NCBI GenBank assembly: GCA_032433595.1
Contig: JASWJB010000315.1
Coordinates: 1 to 51,769 of the forward strand
Length of the DNA stretch: 51,769 bases
Direction: 5' to 3'
Origin: Conoideocrella luteorostrata
Taxonomy: Eukaryota; Ascomycota; Sordariomycetes; Hypocreales; Clavicipitaceae
Part shown: positions 51,644-51,769 of the stretch, piece after piece
How positions within the stretch are numbered: the first letter of the stretch is position 1
Layout of the letters: each line of letters opens with the position of its first letter
The notes under the pieces: generated by a model
What the model saw: the letters and a program-made list of their open reading frames with translations, nothing else
The model's database searches: none
Told to the model about the DNA's origin: nothing
Position numbers and translations under genes: made by a program

Positions 51644-51769
51644 TGTGACGGCTGTGGTTGGTTCCCAAGGGATAAACCTAAGTCGTGGTTTATGTTGGCA
51701 GAACGTACAGGACGTCGTATCTGAGCAATGGGTAATGTCACGTAGAATGATAGACCGAAGTCGTAATTC
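51644..51769 (-). repeat. Partial LTR of the Gypsy family at the window edge
   Basis: Starts TGTGACGGCTGTGGTTGG like the other LTRs but differs after about 70 bp (GGACGTCGTATCTGAGCAAT), matching the older copy at 6306 better. It continues beyond the window. Confidence 0.85.

Overview
The window looks like the chromosome of a filamentous ascomycete, most likely an insect- or nematode-associated member of the Hypocreales. The evidence is short introns (about 50-110 nt) with GTRNGT donors and CTAAC/CTGAC-like branch sites, a Zn2Cys6 regulator, heavy RIP-type (C to T / G to A) decay of transposons, and an accessory gene set typical of such fungi: an enterotoxin-A-like secreted protein, Pr1-type subtilases, a trypsin remnant and a small secreted cysteine-rich protein. 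The species cannot be named from sequence alone.

Layout. 0-13.5 kb is a repeat-rich accessory region. It holds a decayed hAT transposase, a four-exon ADP-ribosyltransferase (heat-labile-enterotoxin-A-like) gene between inverted 43-47 bp repeats, solo LTRs, a Ginger/GIN-like DNA transposon with 113-bp terminal inverted repeats and a TATA target duplication inserted in an older gene, a LINE fragment, and a trypsin pseudogene cut off by an LTR. 13.5-17 kb carries a small secreted protein and the first of three subtilases. 17.4-29.3 kb is a coherent sugar-utilisation block: GH13 alpha-glucosidase, Zn2Cys6 regulator, divergent MFS sugar transporter and secreted GH49 dextranase. 30.5-32.1 kb is a secreted GH43-CBM35 enzyme followed by a broken sugar transporter. 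33.7-35.1 kb is the second subtilase. 35-38.6 kb is gene-poor. 38.9-40.4 kb is the third subtilase, behind a 26-bp minisatellite. From about 41.8 kb to the end lies AT-rich RIP-mutated DNA: a MULE transposase split by a complete 7.9-kb Ty3/Gypsy element (453-bp LTRs, TTAAA target duplication), then another LTR.

How the genes may work together. The secreted GH49 enzyme should cut dextran-like alpha-1,6-glucan, the MFS carrier should import the oligosaccharides, and the cytosolic GH13 enzyme, which has Val after its nucleophile as oligo-1,6-glucosidases do, should finish them; the Zn2Cys6 protein is the obvious regulator. I find the motif CGGNNAATTAC[C/T] five times in the whole window by eye. 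All five copies lie in this block, and every one of its four genes has at least one upstream.

The other striking point is the subtilases. All three have open, spliceable reading frames with the same intron positions, but only one keeps the Ser nucleophile. One has Glu there, and the other has Ala plus Asp for the oxyanion Asn, so two are probably secreted pseudoproteases. Gene models were built by hand; splice sites were chosen by consensus and phase.
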